Origin: Schistosoma haematobium
Taxonomy: Eukaryota; Platyhelminthes; Trematoda; Strigeidida; Schistosomatidae
Assembly: GCF_000699445.3 (NCBI RefSeq)
Contig: NC_067195.1
Location: 83,276,569-83,340,568 of the forward strand
Reading direction: 5' to 3'
DNA length: 64,000 nucleotides
The notes under the pieces were generated by a model. That model did no database searches. It was not told the origin of the DNA and saw only the letters and a list, made by a program, of their open reading frames with translations. The position numbers and the translations under genes were made by a program. This document shows positions 1 through 10,827 of this stretch, one piece after another (position 1 is the stretch's first letter; every line of letters begins with the position of its first letter).

Positions 1-195
1 CGGCTGGATGTACCTGCATCTAAGTTGATCTTCCCTCTGGGACTCGAACCTATTACCGTTCGCTTTAGGCGCCATCGCGTTATCACTTAGCTACTGAGTC
101 CTGATAGCCACTTGCTTGTGCAATGAGGTGAAGTTTAAATTCACTTAGCATTGTTTATTTAGATCTTTCCATTGATGTTTAGGACTGCAATTGAT
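1..195 (-). mobile_element. Type-A (Sm-alpha-like) tRNA-headed short element, 5' part lost at window edge
   Basis: Read on the minus strand, this stretch has an A-box-like segment (around 95-110) and a B-box-like segment ending in a GGTTCGAGTCCC-type motif (around 40-52), the internal RNA polymerase III promoter layout of a tRNA-derived SINE. The element's 3' tail (complement of about 130-195) matches the tail of the plus-strand copy at 400-500. The hammerhead part would lie beyond the window start. It is not a functional tRNA gene, because no acceptor stem can be paired. Confidence 0.6.
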
Positions 196-199
196 CAGC

Positions 200-500
200 C
201 TCTTATCAGGATGCAGTAACTAAGTGAATAACATGGCGGGTTTTGAAGCGAACGGTACTGAGTTCGAGCCCCAGAGTGAACATCAACTCTAAGAAGCAGG
301 TATATTCAGCTGACGGGTCCCAAATAGGACGAAACGCGCGTCCTGCATCCCACTGCTAGCCATTATCCATCTTTGCATATAATGCTTGTGAATTAAGGCT
401 ATATCGAGGCAGTATGGATATATGCCCATAAGGGACTAATCAATTGCAGTCCTAAGTATCAATGGGAAGATTCAATCAAGTAATACTAAGTGAATTTAAA
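200..500 (+). mobile_element. Type-A (Sm-alpha-like) element with mutated hammerhead ribozyme
   Basis: A tRNA-like head (box B near 250-262) is followed by a hammerhead-like block at 304-348: helix I strand, CTGACGG core, GTCC/GGAC stem II, GAAAC, GCGC loop, GTC cleavage triplet, then the helix I partner CTGCAT. The core should read CTGANGA; here the last A is G, so the ribozyme is probably inactive. Schistosome Sm-alpha repeats are known for exactly this arrangement. It lies tail-to-head in inverted orientation next to the copy at 1-195. Confidence 0.7.
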
Positions 501-584
501 TTATAACTTTGATTAAGTATTTATTTACGAAGTTGCGCCATCGTCCACTATTGTCATTACTGAGTTACTATCTAACAACAGACC

Positions 585-730
585 CGGTTTCTGAGGTGTC
601 AAATACTAGGAATAAACGGCTGGCCAGTGCTACCAGCTTTTTTATGATGGTCTAGATTCAGTTGACTCATGAATTCAACTATTAAATCACCATAATATCC
701 ACAAAACCCCTCTTCGATTATAAGTTTTTA
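585..730 (+). mobile_element. Type-B hammerhead element, 3' fragment
   Basis: The fragment contains a decayed hammerhead block (about 590-640: CTGAGGT, then GGAATAAACGG) followed by the type-B 3' end, which runs through a 'gaattcaactattaaat' block to 'ccacaaaacccct'. The core has lost the A after GG and the G of GAA, so it should be inactive. Confidence 0.55.
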
Positions 731-869
731 TTTGCAAAATGTATCAGTTAATATCAATACTAATTGTAATGAAGTGAATTGATTCAATTATGTGAAGCCT
801 TCACAGAAGAGAATAAGTCTAATTTATGGAAACAGATGAGAACAACCGTCATTTTTGAAATTATAAACA

Positions 870-995
870 TTTAAAATCAAGTGATGGTGGATGGCGGCTA
901 GCAGTGGAATTCGGGACATGAGTTCCATCCTATTTCGGACTGATCAATTGCAGTCGCAAACGTCAATAGGAAAATAGTGTCCAGCCTTAAACTAA
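870..995 (-). mobile_element. Type-A hammerhead element remnant
   Basis: On the minus strand the segment carries a diverged type-A hammerhead region (complement of roughly 895-960) and the type-A tail signature around the 'gatcaattgcagtc' block at 940-960. The core is scrambled. This is assigned by comparison with the other type-A copies in the window. Confidence 0.45.
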
Positions 996-1199
996 CATCA
1001 GCATCGAGTAACTATTATTTTTCTATATTTACTTTAGCATGAAATCATACGAAAGTGCCGATGAATTGTTTCAAATTAAAGTATGACAAATATCCATGTT
1101 ATGGCATATATATAACTGATTAATCACTGACTCATAGCCAAAATTATGCTTGTTTAGTGCTTTTACGGCTAATCCAATTCTATTAACCAAGTTACAATT

Positions 1200-1345
1200 T
1201 AAAACACGGAGTCGGATTCACCAAGGAGCATCATTTCTATAAATATTACAAATATACTGTGTTAATTGGCCCCAAATAACATGAAACCTAAATTTAGAGT
1301 TTCCTGTTGACTACCTAGAACTATCTAACAAGTCATATATATCTA
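1200..1345 (+). mobile_element. Type-C hammerhead element remnant
   Basis: The end of this piece ('gtttcctgttgactacct' near 1301-1318) matches the 3' end of the type-C copies at 3,106-3,577 and 17,015-17,190. The hammerhead core is no longer recognisable. Confidence 0.45.
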
Positions 1346-2239
1346 TGTATATGCTTACAGCATAAACCCTCTAAATATGTGTCCAGTGTTGTTTTGCTTT
1401 TTAATCTTCATAAAATAGATCATTATTATAATTCAGTTTAGGATATTAGTTACTCTGTCTTCTTTAGTGTTCGTTTTTTGTTTCCGCTTTCGATTTCATT
1501 CAATTTATCGATCTTCCAATCTTAATTATAATTCTAATAATTGTGCTATTTTATGTTGTGTCTACGTACATGTATACAGTTACATACAATGTGCACTTCA
1601 TTTCACCTGATCGATTATTATTTTAATCGTTCACTTACATATTTATTCACTTATGTTTTTGTTGAAGTTTTTATTACGTTATATTCCATTTTTAGCACAC
1701 TTAAAGTCGTTTATTCATACATCGATATACATATACAAGCGAGTGTACATCTTTGCTGACCTCAAATTGTACCTACGATTGGGTATATATATATATATTT
1801 GCTCTTAACAATGATAATATATACTTGATACATGAAACAGATGATGGGTCAGGTTGCATCCAGTCATTTATTTAACTAGTCTGTTAGTTAATTGATTTAG
1901 GAGAGGCTCATTGTTATCAAACAAATGGATCGTGACAAGAAATGTAATATACATACACGCAACTATAGAATAATTTCTGTATAAAATGAAAGAAAAGTGA
2001 AAGAAAATAAACAGATAACGTTTAAGAGAGAAGAAACATGTATAAAATGATCCTTAACTTATTCTATCATGTTTTCTCGTTGCACACTTGTATTAAATTA
2101 TGAAACAAGTTGACATGTTTTTGTTTCTATAGTCAATATTAAGTTACCAACTGGTCTAATTATAGTTTATATAATAGATATAGGCTGTGGCATTTTATAT
2201 CTTGGATGTTATTAGGTCGAAAGTTCAAATCAGTCAGTA
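1346..2239. other. No gene seen
   Basis: This is A+T-rich sequence with a short (AT)n run near 1,783-1,798. The one open frame (1,541-1,759) has no recognisable domain or conserved composition and is not called. Confidence 0.5.
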
Positions 2240-2267
2240 TTATTTAATTGATTAGCATATTAACAAT

Positions 2268-2543
2268 ATGACCAATAATTACGTTCAGTTACAGTTTAAG
2301 AACTATCAAATCGATGCTGTAGCAATGGTAAGTTTATTAGGTATAATTGTGACAGATGTTTTCATGGGTTATTTTGAAAACACAGAGATTAAACAAACGA
2401 TTAACGAGACGACAGTATACTTCGGATACGTTGATGACACATTTATTATCTACAATAGTAAATACTATGGAATACTTCTGACAGAACTCTTTAGAGATGC
2501 TCATCCCAACATACAATTTACCATGAAACACAAAAAGGGGTGA
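2268..2543 (+). pseudogene. Reverse transcriptase fragment of a Penelope-like element
   Basis: The 91-codon frame contains the RT catalytic box YVDDTF (residues about 55-60), preceded by an AMVSLLGIIVTDVFMGYFE stretch that fits the 'AMGSPLGP..ADVFM' block of Penelope-like RTs, and followed by HPNIQFTMKHKKG. The N-terminal RT motifs are missing and the frame stops at 2,541-2,543; similarity continues in other frames, so this is a relic. Penelope-like assignment rests on the block order and on the downstream GIY-YIG segment. Confidence 0.75.
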
Positions 2544-3105
2544 CACGTCCCACTTTCTTGACATTGCCATTCAACATTCGATTTATCGATAAAGTTATTG
2601 AAATGGGCACTACCTGGATTTCAACTGTTTTTGTCCAATCAGTTACAAGAAAGCGTTGGTAAAAAATTATATTATAGAGTAGAAAAGATATGTACCACCG
2701 ACAAACTAGAAGAACATGGAAAAATTCGTAAGAGACAACTACTATGCCCGGAAATTTATTGACAAATATAAAAAATTTAAAGAAAACAAAACGGATATGA
2801 CTACAGTAAATAAAAAAGCCAGTATCTATAAATCTCAACTTCAAAGGCTATGATGTCGCATGCAGAACCAATAGGACGCTTAACGCAGCATTAGCCAGAA
2901 CGTACCCGACAACCAAACTATTAATACTGTATAAAACAACATGTTCAGTAACTCAAGCAAAAGTCGACACGCATGTTATTGCCAACTGCGTTTATAGTTT
3001 TATGAGTACCTGACAAAGTAGTTACATTGGTCAAGCAGAAAGGTGGGGGATGTCTTAGATTTTTTGAACATGTTCCAAGAAACCTTCAAACAGAAGAGAA
3101 TTATA

Positions 3106-3577
3106 GATGGTGGTTGGAGGTAGTCAACAGGAAACCCTAGACCCGGGTTTCGTGCTACTTGGCACTCGTCAGCAAGGCGTACCTGTAATCTTGAGGGAAT
3201 TGGTGCTCCCTGGCGGAGCCGATCTCGTGTCACCCAGCTTCACAGTCAGTGACGTTACCACTGAGCTATCCGAGCCGTGACTAACCTCCTGTAGGACTGA
3301 GATGTAATCACAATTGGTTGATCACTGGGTGGTGATCAATGTCATGCTTGTCTAGTCCTTATTAGTGCAGATCGAGTACCAAGTAGCACGAAACCCGGGT
3401 CCAGGGTTTCCTGTTGACTACCTCCAACCACCATCTAAATCTCAATACATAGTGCCCGCAGTGTGGAGTCACCTAGACTAGTGGCCACATTGCAACATGA
3501 TCGATAGCATTCGATCTGCACTAATAAGGACTAGACAAGCATGACATTGATCACCACCCAGTGATCAATCAATTGTG
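3106..3577 (-). mobile_element. Type-C hammerhead element inserted in Penelope-like copy 1
   Basis: It is flanked by a 14-bp target duplication (3,092-3,105 and 3,578-3,591; agaagagaaYtata, one mismatch). The minus strand carries a hammerhead with all core bases retained (3,134-3,178). The right part is in inverted orientation: about 3,310-3,375 is the reverse complement of about 3,506-3,576, and a second partial hammerhead with a lost 5' core lies at 3,367-3,412 on the plus strand. A tRNA-like head (complement of about 3,205-3,275) supports a pol III transcript. Confidence 0.75.
3134..3178 (-). ncRNA. Hammerhead ribozyme, type C, core intact
   Basis: Read on the minus strand: helix I strand, core CTGACGA (complement of 3,166-3,172), perfect 4-bp stem II GTGC/GCAC, GAAA (complement of 3,148-3,151), a CCCGGG loop/helix III, and the cleavage triplet GTC with C at 3,140. 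Helix I pairs over six positions, three of them G-U. Every invariant core base is present. Activity is inferred, not shown. Confidence 0.65.
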
Positions 3578-4317
3578 AGAAGAGAACTATATTAAACAGC
3601 GCGATTACTAGACGTCTCTTGGATATAGGACGTCAGATCGATACCTTGCAATGCCTCAAGGTTATTAATGACCAGTCAAGCTCCATTCTTTTGGAACCGT
3701 CGCTATCAGGCGTCAGAAACCTGAGTCATGTGAACAAAAGGAGATAGATGTTAATCTTTCTATACCTAGGTGGCAAATATCCTTTCATTACATCATAAAA
3801 AATTTTGTTCGACTGTCTTCCAGATTAGTAATCTTAATATATGAGTTTTACTCATTTTGTTCTTCCTTATCAGCGTTTTCTCATTACGCAACTACTTGTC
3901 TCTAGCCTCCTGGACCTTTTTTGCAACATTGTTGTAGGATGCTCTTTTATGTAAGGTATATATTGATATTTTATTCCATCTGTTAAATTTATTTACACCC
4001 CTGCAATACTATACTGATATACCTTCAAAATAACTTTTAACTCAAGTTTTTCATGTAAGTGTTTAAACCCTTTTGTAATAATGGTTTTCAAATATCACAG
4101 GTTGCAAGCAGCTGACGAGAACCAGAAGTAAAAAGAATACACGTTATTCTTCTCAAATCTTCATTCTTGCTCTCTTCAAAGTGATATGGGGGACTATGTG
4201 TATGAAATAATATTTATGAATAGAAGAACTTCTGCTACGGAATTGGACAATTTGGGACCGGTAAATAGGATGGTGATTGCTGAAATTCATTAGAAAATCT
4301 GGACCTTACATTACTTA

Positions 4318-4742
4318 TTCCTTACTTACGTCTGTTACCCTTCATGGAGGAGCTAGGCCGTCCACCAGAAACTAAACATTGGACACTTTAACAACCACCT
4401 TTCAGTTATAACTTATAATATTTGACCTTTTTATTTCAAATGGTATAGATTAATAGATGTGTACATAGTCCAGCTGAAGAGGAAATTAGGAAAAGATGTT
4501 GGAATTGGATAGGACTCACATTGAAAAAATAATCAGACTTCATCATAGGGCAAGCTCTAACTTGGAATCCTGAAGGTAAACGAAAAAGTTGAAGGCCAAA
4601 GAACACACTGCGTTGAGAACTGCAAGCAGACATGGAGATCAATAACAACTGGAAACAAGTGGGAATGATTGATTAGGACAGAGTTGGATGGAGAATGCTG
4701 GTAAGGGGCCTGTTCTCCACCATGATGGTTAACAGGCATAGT
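4318..4742. mobile_element. RTE-like non-LTR retrotransposon fragments in opposite orientations
   Basis: Positions 4,318-4,370 match the minus-strand 3' end of the RTE element at 30,636-33,822. Positions 4,470-4,742 on the plus strand decode, with stops, to the same C-terminal region (an 'EEEIRKRCWNWIG', 'ALTWNPEGKRK', 'DRVGWRMLVRGLCS' series). Both are short and decayed, giving an inverted arrangement of two 3'-end pieces. Confidence 0.65.
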
Positions 4743-6590
4743 TACATATAGTCTACATCATAACATGGATATTTGTTAAACTCTGATTTAAAAACAATTC
4801 ATCAGCACTTTCGTATGATTTCATATTAAACTGAATATAGAAAAATAATAGTTATTTAATGCTGGGACTCGTTTGAAATTCACAACTTCTTACAGCTACC
4901 GAGCTCTTAGCAGTTGGATAATAGTACAAGAACTTTTGTTTACTTATGAATAAAAGTTTGGCGGATATACATCAACATTTGATGAATTATCAGAACAGGT
5001 TTTTGTGGATATTGTAGTAATTTTAATAGTTCAATAATTATTTTATAATTTCGCCTACATATTTAACAAGGTTCGGTTAATAGAGATGATAATAGTTTAG
5101 ATGAAGTTATTTCGGTAGGCATTATTTTATTCTGTGGTTGAATATACGTCCTAGATTGATCTTAGTTATGATACTTCTGAACAGCTGTTTCGCCTTTATA
5201 CGAAACTTCTCCTTTGTCTAAACGTACGACCTCTCTAGGAGTTTTCGAATGTTGCTTTAACTTGGATAAGCACATTAAGTATGCCACCTATAGGGATAAC
5301 ATTAATTTAACGCGTATAGTTTTTAAGGGCATCAAGTTGATATTATGTGAAGAATTTTTAAAAAAACGTTGATTTTTCAGAGAAATACCTTTTTGTGAAT
5401 AACTTTCATCATTATAGCTTATATAGAGCCAGTTACGTCGAATTTCCAACCAGGCAATTGTGTCACTAAATTTTCAAGTATAATTATCCCTGGTTCAGTT
5501 AATGACAGTTAAGATTATTTGAGAGCTGTGTTTTTGCTTACCTAATTGATAGCAGACATTAAATGAACGTAAATGAAGCTTTCAAATAATGTATAATGTT
5601 CGATTAAATTTATCATACAGTTTACGTAAATGTGTATCTGAAGCCTCTACTATTGTCTTGATCATCAAAATACCAAACATAAAGACATTAAAAAGGATTT
5701 TTTAACTACTATTTTACCAAATTTTTCCTTTGAAATTTCTGTCCTTCTTTTGTTCCATAATTGTGCTGTTCACTTTATGGTTACCAAACTGTTATTGATT
5801 TTCAATTCCTTATCAAATTGTTGTTAATTCTTTTATATTGTGTTGTGTTGTCCATCAATACTGTAGCTATATGCTCTATTTCAGCCAATTATTAGTTCAG
5901 CACACGAACTGATATTAGCTAGATAATCCTTGAAAACCAGTAAACATTAATCAATTGTTTCATCCTAAGATATTAAACCTTAACAATCAATCAACCCACA
6001 CAGGGAGATTCAACCTTATCATTGAATTTAATTTAGTCTCTACACCACTGAACCGGGATCAAATGGTTTCGATGTTTAACTTCAATCAATTCGTGAGATT
6101 ATACAATGATATCGCATTATGTAAGGTGGATAATTGTCTCATAATCTATGTGGTTGAACTTAACTAGTCACAGGAATTGTATCTTAATGATAGTCACTAG
6201 TGAGCACGTGATTATTATTAATACATGTTCTCACCGAAATCAGTTTGCTACTGAAGCTATTTATATCCGACAATTCCAATAATCTACTTCAGTTATAGTG
6301 TTAATTATAACTTTGAATATTGGTCATTCTATACAATTCATTATTTAATTACTTAGTTATTCATTTGTAATTATGTACATAAACCCTTATGAAATTGATT
6401 AGTCTCATTTCTATTATTATGTGTGGACAGATAGACAGATAGACATGGATAGTGATTAATGTATATTTATATATTAGTGTAGATACGCAACTAAAAGCTT
6501 AGTGAAAAGAAATATTTCTTTGCTCTTTTTGTCTTTTTTCCAAATATCTAATCATTTGGGAAAAGGTGAAAGATTATTCTCTCACAATAG
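4743..6590. other. No gene seen
   Basis: This is A+T-rich, low-information sequence. A short open frame at 5,955-6,167 has no recognisable feature. A block at about 6,188-6,215 (gtcactagtgagcac) matches the outer leader of type-B hammerhead elements seen near 11,800 and 18,450, so the right part probably derives from one. Confidence 0.4.
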
Positions 6591-6639
6591 GTTATAGACT
6601 GAACTACTGAGAAATGCAATAGTAATGATAATAATAATA

Positions 6640-6850
6640 TTATTATTAGCCTCGCGCATTAGACTTATAGGACCTGGGTTCGAGTCTCGCGAGGCGGGAT
6701 CGTGGATGCGCACTGCTGAGGTGTCCCACAATAGGAATAAACGGCCGTCCAGTGCTTTCAGGTTTTCCAAGGTGGTCTAGCTTCAATTGACTTGTGATCT
6801 CAACCATTGAAATTACTATAATATCCACAAAAAATCCTTCTGATATAATA
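6640..6850 (+). mobile_element. Type-B hammerhead element, decayed core
   Basis: The copy contains a box-B-like GGTTCGAGTCTCGC (about 6,675-6,690), then a hammerhead block at about 6,710-6,760 in which the core reads CTGAGGT and GGAATAAAC, so two invariant positions are lost. The 3' end runs to 'ccacaaaaaatccttctgatata'-like sequence and a short (AAT)n run. Confidence 0.65.
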
Positions 6851-6936
6851 ATAATAATAATTGTAATAACGGTGATGATATAATGGATTGACGATAGTTG
6901 AACCACAACTATAAATTCATTAATATTGATGATTAT

Positions 6937-7285
6937 CAGTATAGGGGTTGTGGAGATTGTTAAGTTTTTGATTGAGATCATGAATCAATTGATGTTAGAC
7001 AACCGTTGGAAACCCGGAAGCACTGGACGGCCGTTTCGTCCTAGTATGTGACTCCTCAGCAGTGCGCATCCACGATCCCGCTCCCCGCGAGGTTCGAACC
7101 CAGGACCTATCGGTCTCGCGCCAGGCGCTTAACTAACTAGACCACTGAGCCGGCATCCGATGGTGTTAGTGTCTAACATCAACCAATCCACGAAATTGCG
7201 CGACCAACTTCCATTGTACTGAGGTAGATACCTGTCTCTACCCAACACGGATTAGCTCCACTGGTCAATCATTGAAATGTGATTT
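6937..7285 (-). mobile_element. Type-B hammerhead element, near-complete
   Basis: On the minus strand it has a leader (complement of about 7,190-7,285), a tRNA-like head with box A near 7,148 and box B near 7,090-7,100, an intact hammerhead (7,020-7,065), and a 3' end reaching the 'ttatcagtataggggttgtgg' terminus at 6,937. It is almost identical to the plus-strand copy at 16,273-16,660, so both are recent relatives. Confidence 0.75.
7020..7065 (-). ncRNA. Hammerhead ribozyme, type B, core intact
   Basis: The minus strand gives perfect 6-bp helix I GCACTG/CAGTGC, core CTGAGGA, stem II of three pairs (GTCA facing GGAC, with one mismatch), GAAAC, loop GGCC and cleavage triplet GTC. All invariant bases are present. 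The weak stem II may lower activity. Confidence 0.65.
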
Positions 7286-7868
7286 AATAATGTTTCTTAA
7301 TATTGTATTTGTTACAAGACTTAAACTTGACTTCTATTCCAGGCTCTTTGAGCTAAGATCATGTATAGTAACACGAATAAAATTACTTATCTAGTCCTTC
7401 TATTGTTTTTAATTCTTGTTTTCACATGACATCAATTTATAAGTTAAACAATATGTTCTAGACGTATTCTACTAACTTGAATAATGTTAAGTTTATTGTA
7501 AAATAGCTTATGAAATATTGAAGAAGATAAGGTGATATAAAGAATATCATGTTCAAAAAGGGAAATACACTTTATGTTTAATTTCTTAATTAGTTTCTTT
7601 CTTAACTGAGATGTTAAACTCAGAAGATCAGTGAATCATGGAGAAACCATGAATTTTATTACGGTCAATAAAAAACCAACATCTGTAAGTCCCAACTTCA
7701 AAGATGATGAAGTCACAAACACAATTAGAAGGAGGCTGAACTACTACACTAGCCAGAACTAACCCAGTAGCCAAACTATTAATACTGTATAAAATAACAT
7801 GTTCAATAACTCAATCAAAGGTTGACAAGTACCGATTTCATATTACCATCAATTGTATTTATAAATTT

Positions 7869-8108
7869 ATGTGTACCTGCCAAAGCAGTTGCATTGGCCG
7901 AACAGAAAAGAGGGCATATCTTAGATTTTTTGAACACGTTCCAAAAACCCTCAGAACAAGAGAAAGAGAGACCCTAAACAGTGAAATTACCAAACATTTC
8001 TTGGATACAAGACATCAAGTTGATACCCTGCAATCTTTCAAGGTGATTATTAAGCGGCCGAACTCCAGTCTTCTGAAGTCGTTTTTTTTTCAGGCGTCAG
8101 AAACCTGA
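7869..8108 (+). pseudogene. GIY-YIG endonuclease segment of a Penelope-like element
   Basis: The 79-codon frame reads MCTCQSSCIGRTEKRAYLRF at its start, matching the Cys-x-Cys ... (Y)IGRT signature of the GIY-YIG nuclease carried by Penelope-like elements, where it nicks target DNA. It continues with FEHVP and HFLDTRHQVDTLQSFKVI, then LLKS. The Tyr of YIG is replaced by Cys (SCIGRT), and the frame is separated from any RT, so the product is not expected to work. Confidence 0.7.
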
Positions 8109-8521
8109 CTTATGTGTTCAAGAGGAGATGGTTATTAATCTTTCCTCGCCTTGGTGACAAATGTTCCTTCTCTGTATCTTACATTTCTTTTTCTTCAAAT
8201 TTTTCCTTGCATTTACTTCATCATTGACTTTTATTCCAACTATCTTCCGAATTAATAATCTTATTTTATCAACTGAGCTCTACTCACTATATTTCTATCA
8301 ATGTTTACTAATTATGTAACCACTTGTATCTGGCCATTTGAACTGTTGTCACAATCAATGTTGTAGTATATTCTTTCACATAAGGTATATATTTAAAATG
8401 TTCAGTGAAGTAAATTTATTTACACCCTTGCTATACTATATTAATGTGTCTTTAATATAACTTCCAACTAAACCCTTTCATGTAAATAATTTAAACCCAT
8501 TATGTAATCATGATTTTAAAT

Positions 8522-9576
8522 CAGTCAGTCAGTAACAACGTAGAACTTCGTACGTACGTACATCAGTTCGAGTTGCCACACCACATTAGCACAGAGATGC
8601 AGTGGTCGATTCAAATCCCGTAGTGGTAGAGGTGGTAAGAGTATAATCAGTAATAGGAAATATTAGGGTTTGAAGATGTTATTCAAGGAGTATAATCCAA
8701 TGAGATAAATTTGGAAAGAGGAAAAGAAAAGGGACATAAAGAATACAGAAGATTAGAATTTGGGAGAACACAAAGAGTGGATGCACCTGCGCCATTGCAA
8801 ACGATTTTGAGCCATGCCATTCAGGGTCTCTAACCATCGGTTGCTATCATCTCGCGGTCCCCAACCAGGTAGTCTACACCTACCAACATGACTCAGTCCA
8901 CTTGTCAGTGACTTCATGGACTTGTGCCATGTTTTGGTCTGGCCGTCCCTAACTTTCTTCCAACTTACTCCTATGCCACTGAACATCGCACGTCGAGGCA
9001 GTCGGTGGTTGGGCATACGTAACACGTGTCCCAGCCATCTCAACTGATGAAGTTTCACTACTTCATCAATTGATTTGCCATCCTTACCTAGTACCCGTTT
9101 CCTAACAACTGTGTTACTTACTCGATGGACCCATGATATACGAGCAATGTTTCGAAGACACCTATGATCGAATACTAGTAACCTACGGATATCTTCTACT
9201 CTTACCGGCCATGTTTCACTGCCATAAAGTAGGACGGAACGAACTGCTGCGCAGTAAACACGTCCTTTGGTTGATAGACGGATATCTCGCCTACGCCATA
9301 AATGACGCAAGTTGGCAAAAGCTAGTCGAGCCTTCTGTATCCGTGCTGAGATTTCGTCACACACTAAACCACAAGGGCTGATGAGACTTCCAAGATAAGT
9401 GAGGCGATCGACACGCTCAATTACTTCACTCCCTATCATTAGTTCGGGTGTCAATGCAACCCAATCATGAAGCAACATTTTGCATTTCGGTGGGGAGAAT
9501 CGCATCCCGAAAATGCTTGCATTATTGCTTAGAGTGGTCATAAGACTCTGCACTTTGTCAGCGTCTTCACCAAATG
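8522..9576 (-). mobile_element. 5'-truncated RTE-like non-LTR retrotransposon with 13-bp target duplication
   Basis: It is flanked by identical 13-mers catgattttaaat at 8,509-8,521 and 9,577-9,589. The minus-strand 3' end finishes in an (actg)n-like short tandem tail (complement of 8,522-8,532), typical of RTE-clade elements. The interrupted sequence is Penelope-like copy 2, and copy 1 at about 4,085-4,110 shows the empty site. Confidence 0.85.
8753..9553 (-). pseudogene. C-terminal part of RTE-like reverse transcriptase polyprotein
   Basis: The 266-codon frame is uninterrupted. It corresponds to the region downstream of the RT catalytic box: RLTYLGSLI, then ARIQKARLAFANLRHLW, SVLLYGSETWP, FDHRCLRNIARISW and LRWLGHVLRMPNHRLPRRAM, an order characteristic of the thumb and C-terminal domain of schistosome RTE/SR2-like proteins. 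Similarity continues a few codons upstream to the insertion boundary at 9,576, so the start is dictated by 5' truncation. The endonuclease and catalytic RT boxes are absent, so no activity is expected. The lack of stops suggests a fairly recent insertion. Confidence 0.8.
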
Positions 9577-9625
9577 CATGATTTTAAATATCACAGGTTG
9601 TAAGCAGCTAACGAGAACTATGTAT

Positions 9626-10360
9626 ATGAGATGTAAGTGAATGGTGATGGAAAATCTTAATATCATTGTATGGTCATAATTTTTGGAACCTTTATTAAGA
9701 ATTTATTTTTTGAATGTGTAACACTGATGAGCTGTAGGATTTAGTGATATTTATCTATCATACTGTTAAAAATTAGGTATATGAAATATACTTAATCTTA
9801 TATCAGTGAAGTGTTTGGTGCATAGAATACCAATTACTTTCAGTTTACACAAATGAAAATTCTCCGTACATTTTTGTAGAGAGTTTAACTAGATGATTTG
9901 TGAAGAGTACGTCAATTTAAAAGTGTTAATCACTTACTAATATTCAATGAAGAATGACTGGAGATTATGATACTCTGGAAAATTGTTTGGTTCTAATTTC
10001 AGGACTGAGAAGGTAGTATACATATAGGATCCTGAACAGATTAGCCACTAACGAAATCTCCACATGGATTTTGACGGCTTGTTTGAGTTTTACCAATTTG
10101 AATTACCTTCGGTGTAGGTAAGATGGCTGCCTGCTAACCAACGGTCAGGCATACTTCTCAACATTTCGCTGTTTTAGTTTATATACTATTGAATTCTGAA
10201 ATTGAAATCCAGCAGTCCTTGAGAAATTTTTTTTTCCATAGTTATAAGTGATCTACATACTCGTCTGGTTTAGTCGACTTCATTAACAACAGCTGCACAC
10301 AACAACTTTATGATATTCTACATCGAACTATTGATCAGAATACCATACTAAAGTTAGATG
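9626..10360. other. No gene seen
   Basis: This is A+T-rich unique-looking sequence without coding frames or recognisable repeats. Confidence 0.4.
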
Positions 10361-10600
10361 ATTTTAATAGCTGAATTCATGAGTCAATTGAAGCTAAACC
10401 ACCATGGAAAACCTAGATGCACTGGACTGCCGTTTTGTCCTAGTATGGGACCTCAGCAGTGCGCATCCACCATTCATAAATTGAAATAAATATCATCACA
10501 AACTATAATGAACTAAATTCACTTGATGTTGTTTGCTTGTATCTTCCGATTGTTATTTAGAATTGCAATTAATCAACCTTTTGTTGAGATTTGTGCATCC
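10361..10600 (-). mobile_element. Type-B hammerhead element joined to a type-A tail
   Basis: The minus strand has a type-B 3' end and hammerhead remnant (10,411-10,470) in which the core A and part of stem II are deleted (CTGAGGTCCC) and the GAA is AAA. Sequence from about 10,515 to 10,590 instead matches the type-A tail. This is a chimera or two abutting insertions. Confidence 0.5.
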
Positions 10601-10766
10601 TGTTCTGACTTAAAATAGAAAAATAACAAAAGGGTTAGACCTTTATAATTTAATTATTCTTTTTTGTTTTTTTTTCTCTTGAGGGTGGTAGAAAAATTCA
10701 TCTTCGAACAGTTTTTTCATTCTAGTTCTAGACTATTCAATAATGTACTTCTTAAATACCAATTAT

Positions 10767-10780
10767 TATTATTAAATTAC

Positions 10781-10824
<44 letters not shown>
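10767..10824. repeat. (ATT)n microsatellite
   Basis: The stretch consists of uninterrupted ATT triplets, roughly 18 copies. Confidence 0.9.

Positions 10825-10827
<3 letters not shown>

Larger units (their letters stand above)
2240..4135 (+). mobile_element. Penelope-like element, copy 1 (decayed, interrupted)
   Basis: This element carries a reverse transcriptase fragment followed, several hundred bases later, by a GIY-YIG-type endonuclease segment, the order diagnostic of Penelope-like retroelements. The endonuclease part is split at 3,106-3,577 by a type-C hammerhead element flanked by a 14-bp target duplication, and the frame resumes beyond it (about 3,592-3,725). The 3' end ('atatcacaggttg' near 4,096-4,108) is shared with copy 2 at 9,577-9,625, which sets the boundary. 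Numerous stops and frameshifts make it non-functional. Confidence 0.75.
7650..9625 (+). mobile_element. Penelope-like element, copy 2 (3' part), carrying an RTE insertion
   Basis: The sequence aligns with copy 1 from about 2,790 onward: shared 'ccaaactattaatactgtataaaa' region, GIY-YIG segment, and 3' end. It is interrupted at 8,522-9,576 by a minus-strand RTE copy; the Penelope 3' end resumes at 9,577 with 'atcacaggttgtaagcagc'. RT is absent, so it is 5'-truncated. Confidence 0.75.
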
